From Alectoria sarmentosa (Eukaryota > Ascomycota > Lecanoromycetes > Lecanorales > Parmeliaceae), in the NCBI GenBank assembly GCA_009733775.1, contig WOGZ01000365.1, positions 1-30,308 on the forward strand: a stretch of DNA of 30,308 bases. Reading direction: 5' to 3'. Position numbers and translations under genes: made by a program. Below, in pieces: positions 22,202 through 30,308 of the stretch (its first letter is position 1; every line of letters begins with the position of its first letter). A model generated the notes under the pieces. The model did no database searches and was not told where the DNA came from. It saw only the letters and a program-made list of their open reading frames with translations.

Positions 22202-22336
22202 TGTCAAAATATGAAGTAAAACACTTAATTGTATTGCTCTAAAAGTGCTATGAAAAAAAAAGCGATCTATGTATAAGCGCATTAATATACGCACGTGACC
22301 GCCAAAACTTGACGTTATGTGATTCGAATTTCAACA
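22202..22336 (-). repeat. 3' LTR of copia element 2
   Basis: On + it begins TGTCAAAATATGAAGTAAAA and ends GAATTTCAACA; on - it is TGTTGAAATTC to TTTTGACA. It has the same length as 29971-30105 and shares the CACGTGACC and TTGACGTTATGTGA-type core. Confidence 0.9.
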
Positions 22337-22351
22337 CTCCCCTTCGCTCGC
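22337..22351 (-). promoter_or_regulatory. polypurine tract of copia element 2
   Basis: On the - strand the bases before the LTR read GCGAGCGAAGGGGAG, thirteen of fifteen purines. It touches the TG of the 3' LTR, the standard place for the plus-strand primer, and shows the element runs on -. Confidence 0.7.
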
Positions 22352-22384
22352 ATCTTTTTAAATTTGAATTTCGAATTATAAAAA

Positions 22385-22541
22385 TGAAAATCAACGTCGA
22401 ATAATAAAAATAAATCGAAACGTCGAATTATAATCGTGAAAAATCAACGTCGAATAATAAAAGTTAATCGTAACGTCGGGTTATAATCGTGAAAATTAAC
22501 GTCGAATAACAAAAGTGAATCGTAACGCCGAGTTGTAAACG
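22385..22541. repeat. 52-bp tandem repeat, three units
   Basis: Units of 52-53 bp start at 22385, 22437 and 22490 with TGAAAATCAACGTCGAATAA or close forms, and contain AACGTCGAATTATAATCG. They differ mostly by transitions. Element 1 has a shorter version (GTCGAATAATTATAATG at about 12303 and 12330). The array lies between the purine tract and the conserved 3' block. Confidence 0.8.
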
Positions 22542-22581
22542 TGAAATCATTTTATACCCTTTTATTATTCTTTATACCCCC

Positions 22582-22960
22582 TTAAACATTCAAATTTTAA
22601 AACATAAAATTCGAAATTCGCGATGTTCAAAATCGGATAAAAATAATGAAAAATCGAAGAAAAATCGAATTTTGAAAACGATTATATTCTTTTAAACATA
22701 TTCGTCACGGTGTCACATAGAAAAAATTCCACTTTTTGACGAAAAATCGTTTTTTGACAAATTTATTTTCAATTCATCTGATGCATATTAAAAATCGATC
22801 GATACATAATCGAAGAATATATGTGAGAATAATGTTTCGATTAAAAGAAATATTTCGAATTGCATATACATGCATGCGATCGATCGCAAGATTTATAAAA
22901 ATCGTTTCAAAATATTAATGTTTAATAATAATAATTAATAGGATATATGCAAATTATAAT
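22582..22960. repeat. copia 3' conserved region, element 2 copy
   Basis: This is the copy of 12382-12460 plus 12611-12960 and of the inverted segment 10730-11225. It includes the 43-bp identical block at 22729-22771 and a CATGCATGCGATCGATCGCAAG segment near 22868. The open stretch 22736-22918 (+, 60 codons) has no motif and is not kept open in the other copies. Confidence 0.75.
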
Positions 22961-23304
22961 TAATATATTACGATAATAATAATAATGATGATAATGATAA
23001 TAATGTTTAAAAATATGAAATTTAAAAACATAAATATGATAATTATAATAACGTTTAAAAGCATTTGAAAGCATTTAAAAGTTATTTTATTGAAGAATTC
23101 TCGTGAATAATTAAACAAATTCGACGATAACGACCTTTTTGATAACGACGTAATTTTTAAATTTGAATCGCATATAAATATAAATCTTTTAAACAAATGC
23201 TCGCAAAGTTTGTGATTATAAATATAATAATAACAAATCAATTTTAAATTGAATTTTAATAAATCGAAATTTGTTCGCAAAAAACGTTAAGATTAATAAT
23301 TGAA
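22961..23304 (-). other. 3' non-coding region of copia element 2
   Basis: The stretch 23038-23304 matches 11845-12115 of copia X without the solo LTR or element 1, so it serves as the uninterrupted reference for both insertions. It has AATAATGATGATAATG simple sequence near 22975-23005 and no domain. The open stretch 22960-23280 (-) is mostly the translation of that simple sequence. Confidence 0.7.
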
Positions 23305-23599
23305 ATTCTGCGAATAAATTCGATCGATTATTTGAAATGTGAAAATTAATGAAATCGCTTTTTTGAAATTATTGAATAATAACATTAAATTAATTTCACG
23401 AATGATGATTATTTCTTTGAAATTGAACAATGATTATTTTTTTAAAATTATAATGATGATTTTTTTAAAATTAACGCGAGAAATCACTTATAAGCGATGC
23501 TTTAATTTGATCAATTAACGAAATCTTTTAAATTTATCTTTAAAGAGAATATTAATAAAATCGTCGATTATTTATTAATCGATAAAAATATATTTTAAA

Positions 23600-24180
23600 A
23601 CGATATTCTCGACGATGACTTATTTTCGTATATAATAATATTAAATGTTAATATATTTGATATGAGCATAAAATTGAGGGTTTTTAATTAACGTTATAAC
23701 GCTTTAATTATTATAATAAATCATTATTATTTAAAAACATTTAACGTTTAATTAAATTAATTAAAAAATCCGCGTAATCAAATCGCTTTTTTAATAATTC
23801 AAATTTAATTAATATATTCGATTTTATAAATTAAAAACGTTATTATAAATTATCGTTTAAAAAATCAATTAATTATCGCATTATTTATATTAAAAACGTA
23901 TTCAAAAATAAAACGTTAAATGTTTTGATTATTTATTTAATCAACGTCGATATAACTTATAAAAGATTTGAAATCGTTTCAAAACATAAATTATCAATTT
24001 TTTATGTGATTGAAATATCGAAAGATGCGCTTGATTGCGTTTTAATGAAAAATATCAAAATTCGAATCGTATCGAAAGATTATTAAAATTGCGAAGGCGA
24101 TATTCGAGCGTGTGTTTAACATCGCATATATTAAAAAATCAACGACAAATTGATAAATGTAACGAGTTTTTTCAATGATC
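23600..24180 (-). pseudogene. copia RNase H remnant, element 2
   Basis: The region aligns with 19540-20130 of copia X. The block encoding the Lys-Asn-Pro and Lys-His-Ile-Asp-Ile signature lies at about 23630-23720 on -, with additional C-to-T and G-to-A changes. The domain would degrade template RNA; stops make it inactive. Confidence 0.7.
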
Positions 24181-24289
24181 ACGAAATCATTTTCGACGAT
24201 ATAAAATTTATCGTCAATAATGAAAATTAAAAAAACGATTAATTTAATTATGTTATAATCGATAAAAAACTTTTCGATATAAATTGTTT

Positions 24290-24880
24290 ATTTAAAACGC
24301 AAAATACGATTAACATAATTTTTTACGATCATTATATCGAAATAATAAATATATAAATTCAAATTGATTATTTCAAATTTTTTATAAAGCTTATTTTTAA
24401 TCATTTAAATATCGACTTTATCAAAACTTATAAATAAAATATCATTCACATAAATGATGATAATGATAATGTCATTAATAAATATCAAAAAATCAACGAC
24501 GATAAATTCGAAGCTCAACTTTTTAAAATACGTCATAAAAATATTATATTAAATTCTCGAAAATTATTTTAAATCGTATAACGTTTTTATAAACTTATAA
24601 ACCTTATTTTTTTTATTTTTGATTTAAAACCTTATAAGTTATATCATATAAATTATCTCTTCAATATCGTCGTATAAAAAAACGATCTTAACGTTTATTT
24701 ATTCAAATTCTTAATTTAAAATTATCACAAAAACGAAAATAATTTTATAATTTATAAATTTGATTATCGAGATAAAAGTTTTGTTAAAATTAATTCTTTT
24801 TCATTATTCAAAATTACGAATCATTTAATAAGCTTTATATCGTATAATCTCATTAATAAAACCTTTCTTGATTTTATAAA
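24290..24880 (-). pseudogene. copia reverse transcriptase remnant, element 2
   Basis: The second catalytic box reads LFYVNDILF on the - strand with YVND encoded at 24441-24452; codon 3 is AAT where copia X has AAC. The upstream blocks align with those of copia X at 20600-20830. The shared Asn in place of the first Asp may pre-date the two copies or reflect the same G-to-A change twice. Stops break the frame. Confidence 0.8.
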
Positions 24881-24889
24881 TTCATTTAT

Positions 24890-25720
24890 TTTTTAAAGCA
24901 CGCGCATTAAAAAATAAATTCATTAAAATTTAAATGTTATTAATAATGAAAAAATCGATTTCGTCTTATATAATCATTTATTAATACATTTTACGATAAA
25001 AATTCGTTATAATCTTTTTGAAACTTCGAAATTTATAAGATTTAATAAAAATGACTTTTATTAATAAAATGAAAGGATTCGAAATGAGATTTCGATATAA
25101 TCTCGTGATTTCGAATAATTTTATAATAAAAATAAATTCGAAAGCTTTATTAATTATAAAGCGAATAATAAATTTAATTATCGATGTGAATAAAGATAAA
25201 GAAATTATAATATTATCGTTAAACGTATCAAATAATTATTTTATTGCAAATTTCAAATTAAATGCGTTTGAAACGATTACGACTTTTAACGAAATCTTTT
25301 TTAAAATTAAAATAAAATTCAATAAATTATTACCTTTTTTTTCGATAATTATATATCTCTTTTGACGTTTTTTTTTTAAATTAAAAAAAAAAAAATGATT
25401 TTAATGTTCGATATCTTTAACGAGTTTGCGTTTATTATGATAAACGTCAATTTGTTTCTCGACGATAACGATGTTTAATTCGAAAAAAATGAATTTGAAA
25501 AAAACATTATCGATTCAATTAACATTAAAAATAATAATTATTTTATCGTTATTTAAAAATATACGATAATTTTTATTTTGATAATTTAAAAAACGCTCTT
25601 TAATGATGTGATCTTGATATTTTTTTCAATCAATATTACGAAAAATAATTTGATAATAATCGATTTGATCGATAATGCGTAAATGAGATACATTAAAATT
25701 TTTTTAATATTAATCTCGAA
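24890..25720 (-). other. integrase to reverse transcriptase linker of element 2
   Basis: It aligns with 20850-21640. The open stretch 25051-25365 (+) is antisense, corresponds partly to 21089-21445, and ends earlier. No motif is seen on either strand. Confidence 0.5.
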
Positions 25721-25729
25721 TGAAATAAC

Positions 25730-26420
25730 GTCATAATCGATAACGAATTAAATATTGCGAAAAATATTAATCGTTTAAATGAATTTTATTCAATATTTTT
25801 AAAACATTTTTTTTTTTAAATATAACATTTGCTTTATATTAAATAATAACGTTTAAACGCTTAAATTTATCATTTATTTAAAAATTATTAAACACGATGT
25901 TTTTTCAAATGATATTTTTAAATAATCGAAAGATTTTCATTTAATAATTATCAAATTTAATGTCGCAATTAATGCGAAAGCGAGTATATTTATTATTATC
26001 ATATTTTGAATCATTAAAAAACATCTTGAACGCGATAAAAATTATTAAATCAAATTTATTAAACAATAAATAAACGTCAAATCGAAGAATTTTATCATTA
26101 AAAAAGATGATCATTCATTCAAAATCATTTCAAAAAATATCAAATGAATTTTAAAAATCGTTATAAATCAAATCGGTTTATTATTTTTCAAAAACAATAT
26201 ATCGTTTATGTGATTTCATTTTTATATTAATTATAAAATATAATTCGCAAACATCGTCGAGAGATAAAATGAAAAAATTTATTTCAACGCACATTTTAAT
26301 CAACTTCTTAAGATTTTAAACGCTTAAATAATTATGACATATGTGTTATATGCGAAAAATTGCTTTATTAATTTGAGATTTCGATAAAGATTTTAAAAGT
26401 TTTTGATTATCAAAAATAAA
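25730..26420 (-). pseudogene. copia GAG-pre-integrase and integrase remnant, element 2
   Basis: From right to left on -, HICHNYLSVQNLKKLIKMC-type sequence (about 26290-26350, with a stop inside) fits the His-x-x-His-Leu start of the GAG-pre-integrase zinc module, and DDVCELYFIIN fits its Cys-x-x-Cys. TDLIYNDF follows at about 26180, fitting the first catalytic Asp, and then LIIFIAFKMFFNDSKYDNN and FRIN (about 25950-26060), fitting the second. The order and spacing are those of Ty1/copia integrase. The frame is broken by stops. Confidence 0.75.
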
Positions 26421-26429
26421 TTCAATTGA

Positions 26430-27100
26430 AAATTCATTATAAATGAAGATTTTTTCATTAATAATTATTAAAATTAAAAAGATTTCCTCTTAAATATCGA
26501 GCGCATAAAAACGATTTTAAATACGCTTGAAAAAAAAACGTTGTTTTTCGACGATAATATTATTAAAAATAAAAATCAAAAAAAATCTTTACTCTTTTAA
26601 TTGCTTTTTAAAAATAAAAATAAAATTATAATCAAATATAAATTAAACGTTTTAAAAAATTAAAATACATTTGATATTGTTCATTTTATATTTAAATTTA
26701 ATGTTTTTGAAATCGATAATTATGCGATTATCGATAAAATCATTTATAAAACATAAAAATTGAAAAAATTTAAAGGTTTTAAAGATCGAAAAAATATAAA
26801 TTATATATTAAATATAAACATAATTTCAAAATTAAAAAAAAGACATTGTTATTATAATAAATAAAACAATAATTTACGCTCTATCGATAACTTTGAATTT
26901 GATAATCTTATAAATCTTTTAATTTAAAACGTTAAAACTTGCGATGAAATCGAAAGTCGATTTAAAAACGACGAAAGCGACAAAAACAATAGAAATGATA
27001 AAATTAATATAAATGATGAAATAATAAACGATTTTTGATTGAATAATTATCATAATTGCGTTAACATTATCAAATTTTTTTTTTTTTCAACGAATTTGAA
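26430..27100 (-). pseudogene. probable protease region of copia element 2
   Basis: This lies between the GAG-pre-integrase module and the Asp/Arg-rich segment, where the protease is expected. IFIYNEFSIEFIFDNQKLLK (about 26400-26460) is upstream of the zinc module on -. I found no Asp-Thr/Ser-Gly active site. Confidence 0.35.
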
Positions 27101-27104
27101 TTCG

Positions 27105-27210
27105 GAATTTTCTCCTCTTCGATCACGTTCTTTATGATTATTATAATCATAATCATTACGATTATCATGATCATCGCGATCTTCGCGATCTTTTTTATTT
27201 ATATCGTTTT
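27105..27210 (-). pseudogene. Asp/Arg-rich gag C-terminal segment of copia element 2
   Basis: On the - strand this reads KDREDRDDHDNRNDYDYNNH-like sequence followed by KERDRRGEN, encoded by repeated GATCGCGAA and GATAATCAT-type triplets. Charged low-complexity tracts of this type are common near the nucleocapsid end of fungal copia gag, but no CCHC knuckle could be read next to it. It is less AT-rich than its surroundings because of the GATCG repeats. Confidence 0.5.
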
Positions 27211-29116
27211 TATTTAAACGTTTATTGCGTATATCGTATTCGTTAATATTATATTATTTTTTTTTATAATGAATATAATATTTGCAAATTTAAATATAAA
27301 TGCGAGAATTATTAAAACTTACATTTATTTAAATGCGATATTTGATAATATCTTTAACGATAATGAAAGTAAACATAAATTATTAAATATATTTAAAAGA
27401 ATCGTTAATAATAACGATAAGCGTATGCGTTTTCGAATGCGTAAAATCGAATAAATTGATAATAATGTTGAAAAATCGAATTATCGTATAATTCAACGTT
27501 TATTTAATCTCATGATCTTCATTATAAACGTTATAAATTTAAATATAATTTTCGCGATACGCATTATATTAAAAATTCAATTTCTTATAAAAATAATAAA
27601 TCTTTTAATTCTCATCAAAAAGAAAAATCGTTTAATCAAATTAATTCTTAAATTTTCGAATAACGCTTATAAAAATATTAATATATTTTTATAATATATT
27701 TTTATAAACGATTAAAATGAGAGATTTTAATTTAAAAATGATAAAATTGAAAATATTAAAATCTCGAAATTTATATTTTTCGAGCTTTTTTTAAACATTA
27801 AAAACATTAATATGATATTTAATCTTATTTCAAAGATTATTTTCGCAATAAATTTTCATCATCGTGTAAATTTTGTTATGCGTTTTGATTTAAATTAAAA
27901 CATTTATTTTAATAATAATAAACTCTATTTCGACGATTAAATGATTATTTAAAACGTTTTTTATTTTAATAACAAAGCTTTCAATAAACATAATTATATT
28001 AATTTCGATTTAATATCATAATTCAATTAAATTTAAAAAGTTTTATATTTAACGTTTTCATTTAATATAATTAATAATTTTTATAAACATTTTAATCTTT
28101 TCAAATTAATTTAAAAAGATCGAAAATTTAATTTTGAGATGTTCGAACATAATGTTAAAAAAAATTGATTTGAATTTCAAAATTTCAAAACTTTCGAAAT
28201 TTAAATTTGAATTTTCGTTTAAATTTATATTTAAAAAAGTGATTTATAATAAAATAAAGTTTGAGAATAATAAAATTTACATAATAAAACTTTTAAAAAT
28301 AATTAAAATAAACGACGTCGAAAAAATAAAACGCGTTTTGAAATCGAAAAGCTCTTTATTAATGATAAATTTTAATAATGATTTAAAAATTGATTATCTC
28401 GAAATAAAAATGAAATCAACGTAAAAATTTAAAACAAAATCGTTATCGTTATCGTTATCATTATCATTATTCAAAAAATGTTCAAAAATTTATAAAATCT
28501 CGAAAATATAAAAAAAAATCTCATTGAATTTTGAAATTGATTCGATATAAATTAAATTTTCATTTACGAAAAATCTTTATTTTATAATCGAAAAAGTATT
28601 TAACGATGTTAAAAAAAACGATAAATTTGATGAATTTTGAAAAAAATATAAAGATATAAAAATATTATTTTAAAACAAAATCATTTGATTTTATAAATCG
28701 TAACGAATTTATAAAGAATATGTTATTCGAATTATATTAATCATCTTGATGATTAAAAGACCTTAAAAAAAAATGATAAGATTTCGAAATCGAAAACGAA
28801 ATTAATAATCTCGTTTCGCTCATTTAAAACGTTTAAATGTAACATTATTATCATTAAATCGCTTTATAATAAAGACTTCTTTTTTTTTTAATTTTCGAAA
28901 TAAAGAATTTTTTTCTTTTGCGTTTTGATTTTAACATATTAAACACGCGAAATAAAAAATGATTTTTTTTGATTAATTATTAACCTTTATTTTTATCTTT
29001 AATTTTTTAATTTTCATTATAAATATTTCGCAATTAAATCATCAAATATAATTATCGTTATCAAATTTTAAATAAAACGATTTATAAAACGAAAATATGT
29101 TATTTATCATTTTAAC
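27211..29116 (-). pseudogene. probable gag region of copia element 2
   Basis: Expected to hold gag by position. Open stretches at 27269-27454, 27512-27694 and 28134-28424 lie on +, antisense to the element, and are rich in Lys, Asn and Ile with no motif; I do not count them as genes. A GTTATC repeat (CGTTATCGTTATCGTTATC) is at 28440-28459. Nothing else is seen. Confidence 0.35.
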
Positions 29117-29136
29117 GTGTTTCACGCAGGGAAATT

Positions 29137-29217
29137 AGAAAATAGAAAACAGCTACACCATTGTACCAGCGCCATTAGGAATCGAACCTCAATACCATTA
29201 AATACCATCAACAAACA
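29137..29217. repeat. 81-bp direct repeat, unit 1
   Basis: It begins AGAAAATAGAAAACAGC and ends CATCAACAAACA. Compared with 29354-29434 it has eight differences, all transitions and no gaps. Confidence 0.9.
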
Positions 29218-29353
29218 CGACCCTCACAACGAGTGCGAGCTCTCGCGAGACGAATCATTCAAACGCATTGTTACTGCACTTAAGCCAAACCAAGCCGAGA
29301 ATCGAACCCTAAATCTCGGGGAAACTACGGTAACTCGAGGTAATGACGCTGCC

Positions 29354-29434
29354 AGAAAATAGAAAACAACTACATCATTGTATCAACGCCATTAGAAATC
29401 GAACCTCAATATCATTAAATACCACCAGCAAACA
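29354..29434. repeat. 81-bp direct repeat, unit 2
   Basis: It begins AGAAAATAGAAAACAAC and ends CACCAGCAAACA. Six of the eight differences from unit 1 put the T or A in this copy, so it is slightly more altered. Confidence 0.9.
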
Positions 29435-29440
29435 AAATTA

Positions 29441-29954
29441 ACATATTTTAAAAATTTAATAATTACGTGATCACGATCGCATAACAACTTTTGATAATTT
29501 CGATATATCACGATTATTTGCGATATATTTTAAATCGTTTTATTTTATTTCGAATGGAAACGAAAGCGATGTGAATATTGACGAAAATGATCGAATATTA
29601 ATAACGTTTCAACGTTTAAAAAAACGATGTTAATCTTTAAAGGCGTTCATAATTTTTAAAAAAACGTTATTGATTTTAAAAAAAAACGCTTTAAATGTCG
29701 TTAATTCTTAACATTATTTTCTTTACGTTCGCTTTTTTACGATTTTTATGCGCTTTTATTATGAGCGAATCGTAATCGTTTTAATTTAAATAATTATTTT
29801 ATAATGAACATTATTCACATTAAGAAGATTACGTTATATAAATATAACGATTTTTATAATTAACACTTTCATTGCGATGAGTATAAAAATGTTTGAAAAT
29901 AATTTTAATCATAATAAATAATAAATAAATCATGTTATAACAATGTCGATGTAA
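29441..29954 (-). other. leader region of copia element 2
   Basis: It lies between the island and the primer-binding site. The last 100 bases (CATTGCGATGAGTATAAAAATG onward) match 19035-19110 of element 1, which shows the two elements share a 5' leader. No gene is seen. Confidence 0.5.
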
Positions 29955-29970
29955 GCCCGAACTCATAACT
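29955..29970 (-). promoter_or_regulatory. primer-binding site of copia element 2
   Basis: The - strand reads AGTTATGAGTTCGGGC immediately after the 5' LTR. Allowing G-to-A at the first base, GGTTATGAG is complementary to the anticodon arm of initiator tRNA-Met (CTCATAACC), the priming site used by Drosophila copia and by many fungal copia elements. Confidence 0.65.
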
Positions 29971-30105
29971 TGTCAAAATATGGAATAAGACATTTAATTA
30001 TATTGCTTTAAGAGTGTTATAAAAGAAAGAGCGATTTATATACGAGCGCACTAATGTGCGCACATGACCGTCAAGGTTTGACGTCACGTGACCCGAATTT
30101 CAACA
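29971..30105 (-). repeat. 5' LTR of copia element 2
   Basis: Read on - it starts TGTTGAAATTCGGGTCACGT and ends TTTTGACA, 135 bp. It holds a CACGTGAC motif, a TGTGCGCACATTAGTGCGC inverted stretch, and TATATAAATCG about 60 bp from its end that could be the TATA box of the element's promoter. Confidence 0.9.
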
Positions 30106-30168
30106 GAAAAAGTTTATTTTAACGCATATTTTGATTAATTTTTCAAGATTTTAAACGTTTAAATGATT
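30106..30168 (-). mobile_element. copia X, piece 4
   Basis: It starts with the GAAAA target duplication and continues as the partner of 26276-26335 (TTTAAACGTTTAAATGATTA against TTTAAACGCTTAAATAATTA). Similarity ends near 30168, where the two copies part. Confidence 0.8.
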
Positions 30169-30308
30169 ACAAGTCAGGGCCCATGAATTAAATTCATGAT
30201 ATTTAAAAACAAACGAAGGCGAAACGGACTTAAGGCTTAACGCCGATTAAACTTTTTTTTTTTTTTTTTTACTTTCTCTCTCTTCGAACTGAAATATTAA
30301 ATTTATTA
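30169..30308. other. unassigned right end with palindrome and T18 run
   Basis: From about 30169 the sequence no longer follows the X pattern and is less AT-rich. It has a perfect CATGAATT-A-AATTCATG palindrome (30182-30198), an 18-base T run (30253-30270) and a CTCTCTCTT stretch. On the - strand the T run is a poly-A tract, which could be the tail of a further inserted element, but only one edge is visible. Confidence 0.4.

Larger units (their letters stand above)
23305..26275 (-). repeat. pol segment of element 2, direct repeat of 19245-22201
   Basis: This is the 2971-bp partner of copia X piece 3. It is continuous where X is broken at both ends, at 23304/23305 and at 26275/26276, giving the empty-site sequence for two insertions. 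Confidence 0.85.
29117..29440 (-). mobile_element. GC-normal island with Pol III-like boxes, possible SINE
   Basis: Base composition jumps: 30 of 60 bases are G or C in the line at 29281-29340. The island holds two 81-bp direct copies around 136 bp of unrelated sequence. On - each copy has a box-A-like TGGTACAATGG (29158-29168; altered to TGATACAATGA at 29375-29385) and box-B-like GGTTCGATTC (29179-29188, and another at 29299-29308). The order from the altered A box to the B box at 29299 is right for a tRNA-derived promoter, though no cloverleaf could be folded. A recent insertion within the element's gag region is my reading. The 81-codon open stretch here is not protein-like. Confidence 0.45.
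22202..30105 (-). mobile_element. Ty1/copia element 2, full length, degraded
   Basis: This 7.9-kb element is bounded by 135-bp LTRs at 22202-22336 and 29971-30105 and flanked by a perfect 5-bp target duplication, GAAAA at 22197-22201 and 30106-30110. It reads on -: primer-binding site, gag region, Asp/Arg-rich segment, GAG-pre-integrase and integrase, reverse transcriptase (YVND), RNase H, 3' non-coding region and purine tract. It lies within copia X, to which its own pol is closely related. Position 26271 onwards shows the site it occupied in X in empty form. Stops occur throughout. Confidence 0.9.

Noticed and set aside
29117..29362. An 81-codon open stretch as a small protein
   Set aside because: It is open because the island is less AT-rich. 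It runs through the repeats and box-like sites and has no domain.
29270..29440. A tRNA gene on the - strand
   Set aside because: Box-like motifs are present, but the T stem beside GGTTCGATTC pairs poorly and no acceptor or anticodon arms could be placed.
1..30308. Mitochondrial, Plasmodium-like or bacterial AT-rich genome
   Set aside because: Fungal-type gypsy and copia domains with transition-only decay explain the composition, and no organelle or bacterial gene is seen.

Overview
The window is 30.3 kb of very AT-rich DNA (13 of 60 bases are G or C in the line at 6001-6060) with no intact gene. It looks like an AT-rich, repeat-induced-point-mutation (RIP)-type block of a filamentous ascomycete: nested LTR retrotransposons full of stop codons, copies that differ by transitions, and TGA where a tryptophan codon is expected. 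I cannot name the species. An unusual point is that many surviving cytosines sit in CpG.

Layout. Positions 95-7573 hold a Ty3/gypsy element on the + strand, with degraded aspartic protease, reverse transcriptase (YVDD at 4467-4478), RNase H, integrase and a chromodomain-like end in that order. It is bounded by a GTTGACAA-rich LTR-like repeat in opposite orientations (1-94 on +, 7574-7846 on -). From 7847 to 10320 the sequence is degraded and unclassified. A 38-bp tandem repeat follows (10399-10512), then an inverted fragment of a copia 3' region (about 10730-11225).

From about 11511 to the right edge I read a nest of three related Ty1/copia elements, all on the - strand. The oldest, called X here, survives in pieces: 11511-11571, 11845-12115, 19245-22201 and 30106-30168. 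It is interrupted by a solo copy of the GTTGACAA repeat (11572-11844), by copia element 1 (12116-19244) and by copia element 2 (22202-30105). Element 2 has a perfect GAAAA target duplication, and its own copy of the same sequence (26271-26275) shows the unoccupied site. Elements 1 and 2 have 111-135 bp LTRs and a primer-binding site that looks complementary to the anticodon region of initiator tRNA-Met, as in Drosophila copia.

Inside element 2, 29117-29440 is an island of near-normal base composition with 81-bp repeats and RNA polymerase III-like boxes, perhaps a SINE. No host gene, tRNA gene with a convincing fold, CRISPR array or defence system was found. The domain assignments come from reading degraded translations by eye.
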